This document shows positions 1 to 7,918 of a stretch of 64,000 nt of DNA, one piece after another. Numbering within the stretch: position 1 is the stretch's first letter; each line of letters begins with the position of its first letter. Under the pieces are notes generated by a model. The model saw only the letters and a program-made list of their open reading frames with translations, had not been told where the DNA came from and did no database searches. Made by a program: the position numbers and the translations under genes. This DNA is from an uncultured Lachnospiraceae bacterium (lineage in GTDB: Bacteria > Bacillota > Clostridia > Lachnospirales > Lachnospiraceae), in NCBI GenBank assembly GCA_910579465.1, contig CAJTUB010000004.1:436-64435 (forward strand), in the 5' to 3' direction.

Positions 1-53
1 AGAGCATCTGCCTTACAAGCAGAGGGTCATAGGTTCGAGCCCTATAGGCCCCA
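1..53 (+). tRNA. tRNA-Val (anticodon UAC), 5' end outside the window
   Basis: Only the 3' part is present. The anticodon stem TCTGC/GCAGA (7-11/19-23) encloses a seven-base loop whose central triplet at 14-16 is TAC, which reads GUA valine codons. The T stem ATAGG/CCTAT (29-33/41-45) and the 3' acceptor strand (46-52) follow, with discriminator A53. CCA is not encoded. The valS T-box leader downstream displays a GTA triplet at its specifier position, matching this anticodon. Confidence 0.93.
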
Positions 54-122
54 TAGAATTCTTACGGATTCGCCGGCCTGAAAAGGCAAAAGACCAGACT
101 TACATTCCCTGGTGTAAGTTGT

Positions 123-208
123 GCCGCAGTGGCGGAACAGGCAGACGCACAGGACTTAAAATCCTGCGGGACTAATCTCCCGTACCGGTTCGATTCCGGT
201 CTGCGGCA
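123..208 (+). tRNA. tRNA-Leu (anticodon UAA)
   Basis: The acceptor strands GCCGCAG (123-129) and CTGCGGC (201-207) pair perfectly. The anticodon stem CAGGA/TCCTG carries a loop with TAA. The long variable arm is typical of class II leucine tRNAs. CCA is not encoded. It is the second of three closely spaced tRNAs that are probably co-transcribed. Confidence 0.96.
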
Positions 209-241
209 TTGCAGTGAAAACTGCATACAGTTTTATATTAT

Positions 242-315
242 GTGCGTGTAGCTCAGCTGGATAGAGCACTTGGCTACGGACCAAGGTGTCGGGAGTTCGA
301 ATCTTCTCACGCACG
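242..315 (+). tRNA. tRNA-Arg (anticodon ACG)
   Basis: The acceptor strands GTGCGTG (242-248) and CACGCAC (308-314) pair, with discriminator G315. The anticodon stem CTTGG/CCAAG holds a loop with ACG; A34 would be edited to inosine to read CGN codons. It is the last gene of the tRNA cluster. Confidence 0.95.
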
Positions 316-389
316 TCCTTGAAAGGGACTGTTGCATAGAAAGCACGGTCCTTTTTCTTGTATAGAAATTTTTATCATATAGAAACCAT

Positions 390-432
390 AAGCGGTGAAG
401 CTCTCTTTGTAACAGATAGGCTTCACCGCTTT
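390..432. terminator. Bidirectional intrinsic terminator between the tRNA cluster and the ABC-F gene
   Basis: A 12-bp perfect stem (AAGCGGTGAAGC with its complement) is followed by a T-rich run on the plus strand and preceded by an A-rich run. It can end both the plus-strand tRNA transcript and the minus-strand ABC-F transcript that stops at 460. Confidence 0.85.
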
Positions 433-459
433 ATTTTTGTCAGTTATCGGATATAGGCT

Positions 460-2013
460 TTATGCCTTTGTAGACCACATACCGCAGTCCAGCACTCTGG
501 TTGCAAAGTCAGCATAAAAATCCGGCTCGTGGCAGATTAGGAGAATGCTGCCCTTGTAGGCAGTTAAAGCACGCTTTAACTCTTCCTTGGCATCCACATC
601 AAGATGGTTTGTCGGCTCGTCCAGAAGCAGGACATTAGTCTCTTTGTTAATCAGCTTACAGAGACGCACCTTTGCCTGCTCACCGCCGGAAAGCACGCGT
701 ACCTGGCTTTCAATATGTTTTGTCGTCAGACCGCACTTGGCAAGCGCGGAACGGATTTCATACTGTGTATAGGACGGGAAACTCTGCCAGAGCTCTTCGA
801 TACAGGTATTGTTCTTTGCGCCGGTCATTTCCTGCTCAAAGTAGCCCGGGTACAGATAGTCGCCGAGGATAATCTTACCGGACAGCGGCGGAAGAATACC
901 GAGGATGCTTTTTAGCAGGGTCGTCTTTCCGATTCCGTTTGCTCCTTTGAATACCAGCTTTTCCCCGCGCTCCATATGGATTGTGATAGGACGGGAGAGT
1001 GGTTCCTCATAGCCGATGACCAGGCCCTCCGTCTGGAAAATGTAACGGCCTGCAGCACGCGCCTCCCGGAAGTGGAACTCCGGCTTCGGGCGTTCTGCCG
1101 CCAGTTCGATAACGTCCATTTTGTCCAGCTTTTTCTGGCGGGACATTGCCATATTTCTGGTGGCAACTCTTGCCTTGTTTCGTGCAACAAAGTCCTTCAG
1201 TTCGCTGATTTCCTGCTGCTGGCGCTTGTAGGCTGCCTCTAACTGCGCCTTCTTTGCCGCATAAACCTCTTCAAACTTTGTGTAGTCGCCCACATAGCGG
1301 GTCAGCTCGCCATTTTCCACATGATAAACCAGGTTAATGACACTGTTTAAAAACGGAATGTCGTGGGAAATCAGAATAAAAGCATTCTCATATTCGGTAA
1401 GATAGCGCCGGAGCCATTCGATATGTTCTGCGTCCAGGTAATTGGTCGGCTCGTCCAAAAGCAGGATATCCGGCTTTTCTAACAGAAGCTTTGCGAGCAG
1501 GACCTTTGTACGCTGCCCCCCGGAAAGGGCGGTGACATCAGTATCCAAACCGATTGCATCCAGTCCGAATGCGCGGGCAATCTCTTCAATTTTGGAGTCA
1601 AGAATATAGAAGTCGTGAACGTCCAGCAAATCCTGGATGTTGCCAAACTCCTCCATCATGGCAGGCAGCGCCTCGTCCTCCGCCTCGCCCATTGCGGCAC
1701 AGAGCTCTGTCATGCGCGCCTCCACCTCATAAAGAAACTCAAATGCGGATTTTAGTACATCACGGATAGTCATACCCGGCGTGAGGACCGAATGCTGGTC
1801 GAGATAGCCGACACGGACATCCTTTGCCCATTCGACCTTTCCCTCATCCGGCATCAGCTTTCCGGTAATAATATTTAGGAAGGTAGATTTTCCTTCCCCG
1901 TTGGCACCGACAAGACCTACATGCTCTCCCTTTAATAAGCGGAACGAAACATTCTTTAATAAGGTGCGGTCGCCAAACCCGTGGTTTAAATCAGTAACAC
2001 ATAAAATACTCAT
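460..2013 (-). CDS. ABC-F family ATP-binding protein (YbiT/EttA-like)
   Basis: This is a cytoplasmic protein of 517 residues with two tandem ABC ATPase domains and no membrane segment, the hallmark of ABC-F ribosome-associated factors. Walker A motifs are GANGEGKST (residues 36-44) and GANGIGKTT (near 360). Both halves have LSGG signatures and LLLDEPTN Walker B motifs. The linker between them (about 240-310) is charged and Lys/Arg-rich, as in ABC-F linkers that reach toward the peptidyl-transferase centre. ABC-F members act in translation quality control or antibiotic target protection; nothing here decides which. It is a single gene with its own promoter, and a terminator lies just past its 3' end. 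Confidence 0.9.
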   Translation of the reverse strand: MSILCVTDLNHGFGDRTLLKNVSFRLLKGEHVGLVGANGEGKSTFLNIITGKLMPDEGKVEWAKDVRVGYLDQHSVLTPGMTIRDVLKSAFEFLYEVEARMTELCAAMGEAEDEALPAMMEEFGNIQDLLDVHDFYILDSKIEEIARAFGLDAIGLDTDVTALSGGQRTKVLLAKLLLEKPDILLLDEPTNYLDAEHIEWLRRYLTEYENAFILISHDIPFLNSVINLVYHVENGELTRYVGDYTKFEEVYAAKKAQLEAAYKRQQQEISELKDFVARNKARVATRNMAMSRQKKLDKMDVIELAAERPKPEFHFREARAAGRYIFQTEGLVIGYEEPLSRPITIHMERGEKLVFKGANGIGKTTLLKSILGILPPLSGKIILGDYLYPGYFEQEMTGAKNNTCIEELWQSFPSYTQYEIRSALAKCGLTTKHIESQVRVLSGGEQAKVRLCKLINKETNVLLLDEPTNHLDVDAKEELKRALTAYKGSILLICHEPDFYADFATRVLDCGMWSTKA

Positions 2014-2072
2014 AAGATATAAATCCTTTCCGGTGCGCCCCTGAAAAGGTACATCTGCACCAAAACAGACCT

Positions 2073-2101
2073 ATTATACCTAAAAATGGAAAAGTTTGCA
2101 A
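2073..2101 (-). promoter_or_regulatory. Sigma-A promoter of the ABC-F gene
   Basis: On the minus strand a TTGCAA -35 box (2096-2101) is separated by 17 bp from a perfect TATAAT -10 box (2073-2078). It lies about 60 bp upstream of the ATG at 2013. Confidence 0.8.
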
Positions 2102-2127
2102 GTGCAAAATGCCTGCGAGCCATAGGA

Positions 2128-2431
2128 GGCTGCCCTACATAGCGCGGCACATTCTTACAAGCGGAGGGAACTTCTACTGTAAACGGGGAACGCTGCGGGC
2201 TTATTTTTGCATGCGTAACGCTCCACCGGACTTCCTCTAAGTGCTGTTAAGCCGCTCGGTGGCGTCCTCGCGCCTAAGCAGCACTAAGAGGTGATTCCGG
2301 TTGCGCTAAATACACGGTCCTTCGGACAAATGCAAAAATAAGCCCGCAGCGTTCCCCATTTACAGTCAGGCAGATTTTCTGACCGCTTGTAAGAATCCAC
2401 CACACCCGGTGCTGCCGCGCTTCGTGGGGGT
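2128..2431 (-). repeat. Composite inverted repeat, copy A (core on minus strand)
   Basis: Nested inverted repeats surround a conserved core. A perfect 28-bp arm pair lies at 2185-2212 and 2330-2357, and an outer perfect 14-bp pair at 2151-2164 and 2383-2396. A looser outermost pairing runs from about 2128-2149 to 2411-2431. The enclosed 117 bp (2213-2329) is the core shared with copies at 11.4, 40.5, 42.1 and 42.8 kb. Read on the minus strand the core starts TTGTCCGAAGGACC and contains CCGGAATCACCTCTTAG and GGCGCGAGGACGC. No coding potential is seen. It occupies most of the 697-bp spacer between the divergent ABC-F and terC genes. Confidence 0.85.
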
Positions 2432-2468
2432 GCCCTGCTTCCCAGGGGGATTTTCTTCTGTGGAAACG

Positions 2469-2497
2469 AAAAGGCTGCCGGGGAAGGCAGCCTTTTC
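2469..2497. terminator. Symmetrical terminator-like hairpin in a divergent spacer
   Basis: AAAAGGCTGCC and GGCAGCCTTTT pair around a six-base loop, so the structure could stop transcription in either direction. The neighbouring genes point away from it, so it has no obvious gene to terminate except a transcript of the adjacent repeat. The rest of the spacer (2498-2716) is AT-rich with no confident promoter for terC. Confidence 0.65.
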
Positions 2498-2716
2498 CAT
2501 GAGGGGAGTATAAATATTAATAAGGGGTTATATAGTGTGTCAAAGACTTAGGGGAATCCTTAACACACCTTTATTGTAGTTCATCTGCGCCCGGAATGCA
2601 ATAAAAAAAGTATAAACAAATAAGAAAACAAAATAAAATTATTTATGTCAGAGAAGAAAAGAGAAAGCATATAGTAGAATGAGAGAAGAAAAACGGGAAA
2701 ACCGGGACGAGTGCTT

Positions 2717-3535
2717 ATGTGGATTGTAATTGCGGTATTGATTGATTTTATACTTTTCTTTGTAATAGGGCAGGAGATAGCGCTTGAGTTTATGGGAGGC
2801 TATTTGATTGAGCTGAGTCTGAGTGTAGATAATCTGTTTGTGTTTCTGTCGATTTTCACGTCCTTTTCAGTGCCGGAGCAGTTGCGGCACCGTGTATTGC
2901 GGTACGGGATTATCGGGGCAGCTCTGCTCCGTATGATTTTCATTTTCTTAGGGGCAGCAGTTGTTTCCAGATTTGAGTTTGTGTTGTATTTTTTTGGCGT
3001 AATTTTAATTGCCAATGGGGTAAAAATGATAGGGGAACGGCCGGATGGCCGGGAGAGCAGGGGAGTTGCCTGGGGAATGAAGCTGGTGCGGAGGTTTCTG
3101 CCGGTAACGGAGGATTTCTGTGGTCCGCATTTTTTTGTGAAAAAGGAAGAAGCCGGACGAAAAGGGAAGCTGTGCCGGTATGCAACACCACTGTTTGTCG
3201 TATTGGTTGTCGTGGAAATTTCTGACATTATTTTTGCCATTGATTCCGTACCTGCGGTGTTTTCGGTGACAAAAAATCCGCTGATTGTTTACAGTTCCAA
3301 CCTTCTGGCAGTTTTAGGACTCCGGCAGCTTTATTTCAGTCTGGAAAAACTGGCAAAACGATTTGCGTGCCTGAAGTACGGAATTGCAGCGGTACTGATG
3401 TTTACAGGCTTAAAAATGCTTGCAGAGATGCTTTCTTTATCGGTTTCTACACCAGCTTCCATTGTTTTCATTTTTTCAGCACTGTTAATCAGCGCGGCAG
3501 CCTCGCTGTTTACAGCAAAAAAAGGAAGTGAATAA
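2717..3535 (+). CDS. TerC family integral membrane protein
   Basis: This is a multi-pass membrane protein of about 272 residues. Two acidic intramembrane motifs typical of TerC/Alx proteins are present: ELSLSVDNLFVF near the N terminus and VEISDIIFAIDSVPAVF in the middle. The family is linked to metal ion handling, notably manganese efflux and loading of exported metalloenzymes. A cytoplasmic loop rich in Lys/Arg lies between about residues 100 and 155. The ATG at 2717 is preferred over the GTG at 2711 because of spacing to the weak GGGACGAG sequence. It stands alone between a structured repeat and a separately transcribed small gene. Confidence 0.9.
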   Translation: MWIVIAVLIDFILFFVIGQEIALEFMGGYLIELSLSVDNLFVFLSIFTSFSVPEQLRHRVLRYGIIGAALLRMIFIFLGAAVVSRFEFVLYFFGVILIANGVKMIGERPDGRESRGVAWGMKLVRRFLPVTEDFCGPHFFVKKEEAGRKGKLCRYATPLFVVLVVVEISDIIFAIDSVPAVFSVTKNPLIVYSSNLLAVLGLRQLYFSLEKLAKRFACLKYGIAAVLMFTGLKMLAEMLSLSVSTPASIVFIFSALLISAAASLFTAKKGSE

Positions 3536-3601
3536 AACGCGTGCTTGTGCGGATACTATGTCCTGTAACCGAAAACTTTATGTTTATCAGGAGGTAATGT
3601 T

Positions 3602-3802
3602 ATGTCTTATAATAACGAGCACAACCTTGAGAGAAATTCTACGTCGAACACGAACACCAGAAATTCTTCCCAGAACAACAGCAGCCAGAACAGCAACAGC
3701 CAGAACAACAGCAGTCAGAATAACAACAGCCAGAACAGCTCCAAGAACCGTTCTAACTGTCAGAACTGCCAGAATTCTACCAGAAACGAAAATAACCGGT
3801 AG
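3602..3802 (+). CDS. Small Asn/Ser/Gln-rich low-complexity protein
   Basis: This 66-residue protein has a strong ribosome binding site (AGGAGG, 7-nt spacing). About 24 residues are Asn, 16 Ser and 7 Gln, arranged as degenerate repeats of the SQNNSSQN type. A single NCQNCQN stretch near the C terminus supplies two cysteines in a CxxC-like spacing. There is no signal peptide or membrane segment. A strong terminator 26 bp downstream suggests a short monocistronic mRNA. Small Asn/Gln-rich proteins occur in spore-forming Clostridia, but I do not recognise a named family. The good ribosome site and terminator argue that it is real. Confidence 0.65.
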   Translation: MSYNNEHNLERNSTSNTNTRNSSQNNSSQNSNSQNNSSQNNNSQNSSKNRSNCQNCQNSTRNENNR

Positions 3803-3827
3803 TACAGGTAGTAAAACAGGAATTATA

Positions 3828-3866
3828 AAAACTGCCGTCCGCCATAGTGCAGACGGCAGTTTTTTA
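3828..3866 (+). terminator. Intrinsic terminator
   Basis: A stem of AACTGCCGTC with its complement encloses a 12-base loop and is followed by six T residues. It ends the transcript of the small Asn-rich gene, and possibly terC. Confidence 0.9.
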
Positions 3867-3927
3867 CATATACTAGGAAAGGGATGAAATAATTTCCCGA
3901 TGCAGACGCAGGGAGGAGGCATGAGAA

Positions 3928-4227
3928 ATGTACCGTTATATTATAACACTGGGTGAAATGAGAAAGCTGCAAAACAGAGGAAACCTGGTTCTTGCTGATA
4001 TCAGGGAGGCAGAGGACTACAGGAGGGGGCATATTCCCGGGGCAATTTCCGTACCGTATGACGAGGAACCGGTTTTTCTGGAGCGTTTTAAGAAGACAGG
4101 AATCATTGTGTTGTGTTGTGACAGAGGGAATTTAAGTACCCGCGCTACGGCGCGCATGAGACGCGCGGGATATCCGGCATATAGTCTTTGCGGCGGTTAT
4201 GAGGCGTATGCACGTTTTCAAAAATAG
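3928..4227 (+). CDS. Single-domain rhodanese-like sulfurtransferase
   Basis: This 99-residue cytoplasmic protein is one rhodanese domain. It shows the start motif DIREAEDYRRGHIPGAISVP (residues 24-43) and an active-site loop C64-D-R-G-N-L-S70, the C-x-x-G-x-x-S form. The closing LCGGYEAY motif is also present. Such domains carry sulfane sulfur on the catalytic Cys. An AGGAGG site at 3912-3917 sets the start at 3928; the ATG at 3921 is in another frame. It is the only gene between the terminator at 3866 and the methyltransferase gene. Confidence 0.88.
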   Translation: MYRYIITLGEMRKLQNRGNLVLADIREAEDYRRGHIPGAISVPYDEEPVFLERFKKTGIIVLCCDRGNLSTRATARMRRAGYPAYSLCGGYEAYARFQK

Positions 4228-4298
4228 AGTTTCCATTTTGCGGTAAATATGGTAAGATGAAAGAAAAGTTACCAAGGTGAAGAAGAAAGGACAAAGGA

Positions 4299-5456
4299 AT
4301 GGCGGAATTATATGAATTTCTGGCTCCGTGTCATTTTGGCACGGAGTCTGTGCTGAAAAGGGAAATTACAGACCTGGGATATGAGATAGCGTCCACAGAG
4401 GACGGCAAGGTAAGCTTTCTGGGAGATGAGACAGCGCTTTGCCGTGCCAATCTGTTTCTGCGTACCACGGAGCGGGTTTTGTTAGTTGTAGGACGGTTTC
4501 GTGCCGTCACGTTTGAGGAACTGTTTGAAAAGACAAAAGCGCTTCCTTGGGAGCGTTATATTCCGGAGAACGGAAAGTTCTGGGTGACAAAGGCAAACTC
4601 GGTAAAAAGTAAGCTGTTCAGCCCTTCGGATATCCAGCGTATTATGAAAAAAGCGATGGTTGAGCGTTTAAAGCAGAGCTATAAAAAGGAGTGGTTCCCG
4701 GAGGACGGCGCAGCATTTCCGGTGCGCGTGTCGATTATGAAGGATGAGGTCACGGTAGGGCTGGATACCTCGGGAGAGTCGCTGCATAAGCGCGGCTACC
4801 GTAAGCTTGCCGCGAAGGCGCCGATTACGGAGACGTTAGCAGCGGCGCTGATTATGCTGACGCCGTGGAAGGCAGACCGCATTCTGGTAGACCCGTTCTG
4901 TGGCAGCGGAACAATCCCGATTGAGGCAGCCATGATCGGAGCTAATATTGCGCCGGGACTTAACCGTGAGTTTCTTGCGGAGGATTGGGGACATCTGATA
5001 CCAAAGAAAGCATGGTACGATGCAGTGAATGAGGCAGAGGATCTGGTGAAGCGGGACGCCGCCCTGCAGATTCAGGGGTATGATATTGATGACGGGATTA
5101 TAAAGGCGGCAAGGCAGAATGCCGTGGATGCCGGTGTGTCAGGGTACATTCATTTTCAGAAGCGTCCGGTTTCGGAGCTGAGCCATGCAAAAAAGTATGG
5201 ATTTGTCATTACCAACCCGCCTTACGGGGAACGTCTTGAAGAGAAAAATGCCCTGCCTGCACTTTACAGAGAGTTCGGCACGGCATTTGCAGGGCTGGAA
5301 GCATGGTCCTGCTATATGATTACCGCCTATGAAGAGGCAGAGAAATACTTCGGCAGAAAGGCGGACAAGAACCGCAAAATCTATAACGGTATGATAAAGA
5401 CATACTTTTATCAGTTCATGGGTCCCCGTCCGCCAAAGCGCAGGGAAGAGAGTTAG
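4299..5456 (+). CDS. THUMP-domain class I RNA methyltransferase (RlmL/YpsC family)
   Basis: This 385-residue enzyme has an N-terminal ferredoxin-like/THUMP region (about 1-155) and a Rossmann methyltransferase domain. SAM-binding DPFCGSGTIPIEAA lies near residue 200 and the catalytic NPPYGERL motif near 305. NPPY marks N-methylation of a nucleobase amino group. The E. coli relative RlmL makes m2G2445 in 23S rRNA; B. subtilis has the stand-alone homologue YpsC, and the length here matches that form. A plausible promoter ends with TAAGAT about 45 bp upstream. It converges with the EAL protein gene, with only 4 bp between the stop codons. Confidence 0.88.
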   Translation: MAELYEFLAPCHFGTESVLKREITDLGYEIASTEDGKVSFLGDETALCRANLFLRTTERVLLVVGRFRAVTFEELFEKTKALPWERYIPENGKFWVTKANSVKSKLFSPSDIQRIMKKAMVERLKQSYKKEWFPEDGAAFPVRVSIMKDEVTVGLDTSGESLHKRGYRKLAAKAPITETLAAALIMLTPWKADRILVDPFCGSGTIPIEAAMIGANIAPGLNREFLAEDWGHLIPKKAWYDAVNEAEDLVKRDAALQIQGYDIDDGIIKAARQNAVDAGVSGYIHFQKRPVSELSHAKKYGFVITNPPYGERLEEKNALPALYREFGTAFAGLEAWSCYMITAYEEAEKYFGRKADKNRKIYNGMIKTYFYQFMGPRPPKRREES

Positions 5457-5460
5457 TGTC

Positions 5461-7215
5461 CTACTGTGCCTGCCCAGCATTTTTTTGTGACTCGATATTA
5501 TCGACCGAAAAGATATAGAGCGCCCGCTGCGGACTGCCGCCCAGATAGCGCAGCTTCACGGCAAGCCAGACATAGGTGCCGTCCTCACGTTTGTGGTGCA
5601 GCTGGAACCGCTGCACCTGGTTTGTCTCTCTTGCAGTACGGCACTGTTCCAGAAGGAGGCTTCGTTCCGGGTCCTCAAACGGCACATTCAATATCTGGTT
5701 CTCACTTTTGGCAGAGTTATAGACCGCTTCGTAATAGCCTCTGTTGACCCGGAGGAGTTCGACATTGTCGCCGCACTGTTCCAGCAGTCCCATGCCGTTT
5801 AGCATGCTGTAAAACAAAATGCTTTCTTTGGTATTGGACTGGTGGAATACCTCCAGAATGGTATCGTCGAGCTCCGGAAGAGAACGGAACATCAGGTCCA
5901 CGCTGTGCTCTGCTACCTTATCCAAAAGCTCTATAAAGCTTTCCTGCGGCATCGGCTTGTAGAAATAGTACCCCTGCACCGAGTCGCATTCCACACTTCG
6001 CAGATAGTCCCATTCGGACTGGGTCTCCACGCCCTCGGAAACAATATTCAGCTTCATCCATTTTGCCAGACGGATAATGGACTCCAGAACGATAACTGCC
6101 TTCTGGTTTTTACCGAAATTGTCAAGAAAACGCATGTCAATCTTTAAAACATCAATCGGCAGGTCCTTCAGCATGTTGAGGGAGGAATAGCCGCTCCCGA
6201 AGTCGTCCATCAGAACCGAGAAGCCATAGGAATGCAGCTTTTTTACCGTTTCAAGTACCTGAATCGGATTATCGGCGTAAGCGCTTTCCGTAATTTCAAT
6301 CTTAAGCAGCTCGGGAGAAATACGGTGACTCTTTACAATGTTCCGGAGGTCGTCGCAGAGGTTCGGATTGTAGAACTCGACACGGGATACGTTAATGGAA
6401 ATCGGAACGGTCTCCAGCCCTTGGTCCAGACGCGCCTGCTGTGTGGCGCATACCTCATTCCAGACATAGCGGTCAAGGATACTGATAAAGCCGTTTTTTT
6501 CAAACAGTGGGATAAAGGAGTCCGGCGGAATGAGCCCCTTGACCGGATGCACCCAGCGCACCAGCGCCTCGGCAGAAATGACAAGCCCGTCGCTGGCACG
6601 GCAAATCGGCTGGTAATACACCTTAAATTGCTTTTCTGCAATCGCATTTTTGAACTCACTGTTCATGCGCTGCTCTTCCAGAAGCGCATTCCACATCTTA
6701 TCATCGTACCATGCGTAAAGGCACATATAATTGTCCTTGATAGTTTCCATCGCAGCGCGTGCTTTGTTCATCATATCGGCAACAGGGAGCGTGCGGTCTG
6801 TAATTTTGTATAATCCGCAGCAGGAGTAAAGGTTATATTTTGCCTCGTCGGTAGTGTAGCTGATTTCACCGAGCTTGGTCCATTCGTTATTTTCAATAAA
6901 GCTTTCCGGCACGCAGCAGACAAAATTGTCAAGCTCCAGACGGCCGTACACGGCAAGCTTATCATGCAGCAATTCGTCGATGTTCTTTGCCCAGCGGACC
7001 AGAATCTTGTCACCGGCATTCCAGCCGAATAAATCATTGGTAATCCTGAACTTGCGGATGTTCCAGTAAATCAGACAGAACTGCTGGTCCGGATAGTCCT
7101 TTAAAAGCTGTTCGACAGCAGAAAAGACCCCGTACCGGTTATAAATGCCGGTCAGGTCGTCAAAACGCTCGTTTTGCTCCGGCGGTCTTTTCTGTGTACT
7201 ATTTGCAGAATCCAT
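5461..7215 (-). CDS. Degenerate GGDEF, EAL and PAS-like protein (probable c-di-GMP phosphodiesterase)
   Basis: This is a 584-residue soluble protein. Residues 20-165 form a GGDEF fold, but the signature is replaced by RLELDNF (92-98), so cyclase activity is unlikely. Residues 185-430 form an EAL domain that keeps EALVRW (216-221), the Asn of NVSR, EITES, MDDFGSGYSSL, LKID, the SEGVE glutamate and QGYYFYKP. These metal- and substrate-binding residues suggest active hydrolysis of cyclic di-GMP. The C-terminal 130 residues resemble a PAS sensor ending in KREDGTYVWLAVKLRYL. There are no membrane segments. An AGGAGGAGG site precedes the ATG. Confidence 0.88.
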   Translation of the reverse strand: MDSANSTQKRPPEQNERFDDLTGIYNRYGVFSAVEQLLKDYPDQQFCLIYWNIRKFRITNDLFGWNAGDKILVRWAKNIDELLHDKLAVYGRLELDNFVCCVPESFIENNEWTKLGEISYTTDEAKYNLYSCCGLYKITDRTLPVADMMNKARAAMETIKDNYMCLYAWYDDKMWNALLEEQRMNSEFKNAIAEKQFKVYYQPICRASDGLVISAEALVRWVHPVKGLIPPDSFIPLFEKNGFISILDRYVWNEVCATQQARLDQGLETVPISINVSRVEFYNPNLCDDLRNIVKSHRISPELLKIEITESAYADNPIQVLETVKKLHSYGFSVLMDDFGSGYSSLNMLKDLPIDVLKIDMRFLDNFGKNQKAVIVLESIIRLAKWMKLNIVSEGVETQSEWDYLRSVECDSVQGYYFYKPMPQESFIELLDKVAEHSVDLMFRSLPELDDTILEVFHQSNTKESILFYSMLNGMGLLEQCGDNVELLRVNRGYYEAVYNSAKSENQILNVPFEDPERSLLLEQCRTARETNQVQRFQLHHKREDGTYVWLAVKLRYLGGSPQRALYIFSVDNIESQKNAGQAQ

Positions 7216-7406
7216 AAAATCAACCCCTCCTCCTGTATTACAAGATAAAAATGCAGCGCCTGCGGCAGCAGTCGTTAAAGTTCCGTACTTTTTATGTTGT
7301 GAAACCAGAATTGTCTTATATTAACTATATTTTAAATTTATTTTACCATAACTTAGAAGCAAAGGCAAACTCTTTTAGGATATTATGGAGGAAAATTTTC
7401 TGCCTC

Positions 7407-7435
7407 TTGACTTTTCCCTGAAATTCCGCTATGAT
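7407..7435 (+). promoter_or_regulatory. Sigma-A promoter of the valS T-box leader
   Basis: TTGACT (7407-7412) and TATGAT (7430-7435) are separated by 17 bp and lie just upstream of the T-box structure. Confidence 0.8.
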
Positions 7436-7439
7436 AGAC

Positions 7440-7720
7440 GCATATCGTTCAAATGCAGGGAAAAAGAGGAGTACATAAGTCATCTTAAAAGAGAGCGGGA
7501 CCCGCCGGCTGAAAGGTTCCGTGAAGGCTTGCTTATGGAAGGTAGCTTTGGAGCAGTATTTCTGAACAGGAATCGGAGGTTTTAACGGCTTTCGCAGGAA
7601 AGTAGGAGATACCGGGTAGTCCCGTTAAAGACCAAGAGGCGGCATTTTGTTTGGAGATGCTGCAAATTAAGGTGGTACCACGGTCGATTCGTCCTTAGCA
7701 GGAGAACCGGCTTTTTTTAT
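7440..7720 (+). promoter_or_regulatory. T-box leader, valine specifier
   Basis: The invariant T-box AAGGTGGTACCACGG is at about 7669-7683. It is followed by a terminator in which TCCT pairs with AGGA and CGGT with ACCG, ending in a run of T (7712-7718). Stem I contains the GAGAGC and GGCTGAAAG elements near 7491-7514 and the conserved TTTGGAGC at 7547-7554. The triplet GTA at 7542-7544 sits in the specifier position and matches tRNA-Val(UAC). By family knowledge, uncharged tRNA-Val stabilises the antiterminator and turns on valS. Confidence 0.92.
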
Positions 7721-7726
7721 GCACAC

Positions 7727-7886
7727 GCCGCGGAAAGGAAGTTATGCCCTTACGGGCATCCGCGGCGAGTAGGGAAAGATGGCTCTTCCCTCTACTCGAT
7801 TGTACAGCCCCATGCAGGGGAAGTATGCCGCAGAAGCGGCGCATGGGACGCGCGACGAGTAGGGAAAGACGAATCCTTCCTACCCG
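7727..7886 (+). repeat. Array of four hairpins between the T-box terminator and valS
   Basis: Four stem-loops follow one another: GCCGCGG/CCGCGGC (7727-7766), a CGAGTAGGGAA hairpin (about 7766-7798), CCCATGC/GCATGGG (about 7809-7847) and a second CGAGTAGGGAAAGA hairpin (about 7855-7886). The second and fourth share the 14-base sequence CGAGTAGGGAAAGA, so this is a local duplication. The array lies in the read-through part of the leader, after the T-box terminator. No coding potential is seen. Confidence 0.6.
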
Positions 7887-7918
7887 ATTTTTTGGAATGG
7901 ATGAAAGGAGAGCAGCAG

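Noticed and set aside
2440..2716. Possible yybP-ykoY manganese riboswitch upstream of terC (a GGGGAGTA sequence is present).
   Set aside because: The conserved paired elements and the second conserved loop are not recognisable; only the short GGGGAGTA string matches.
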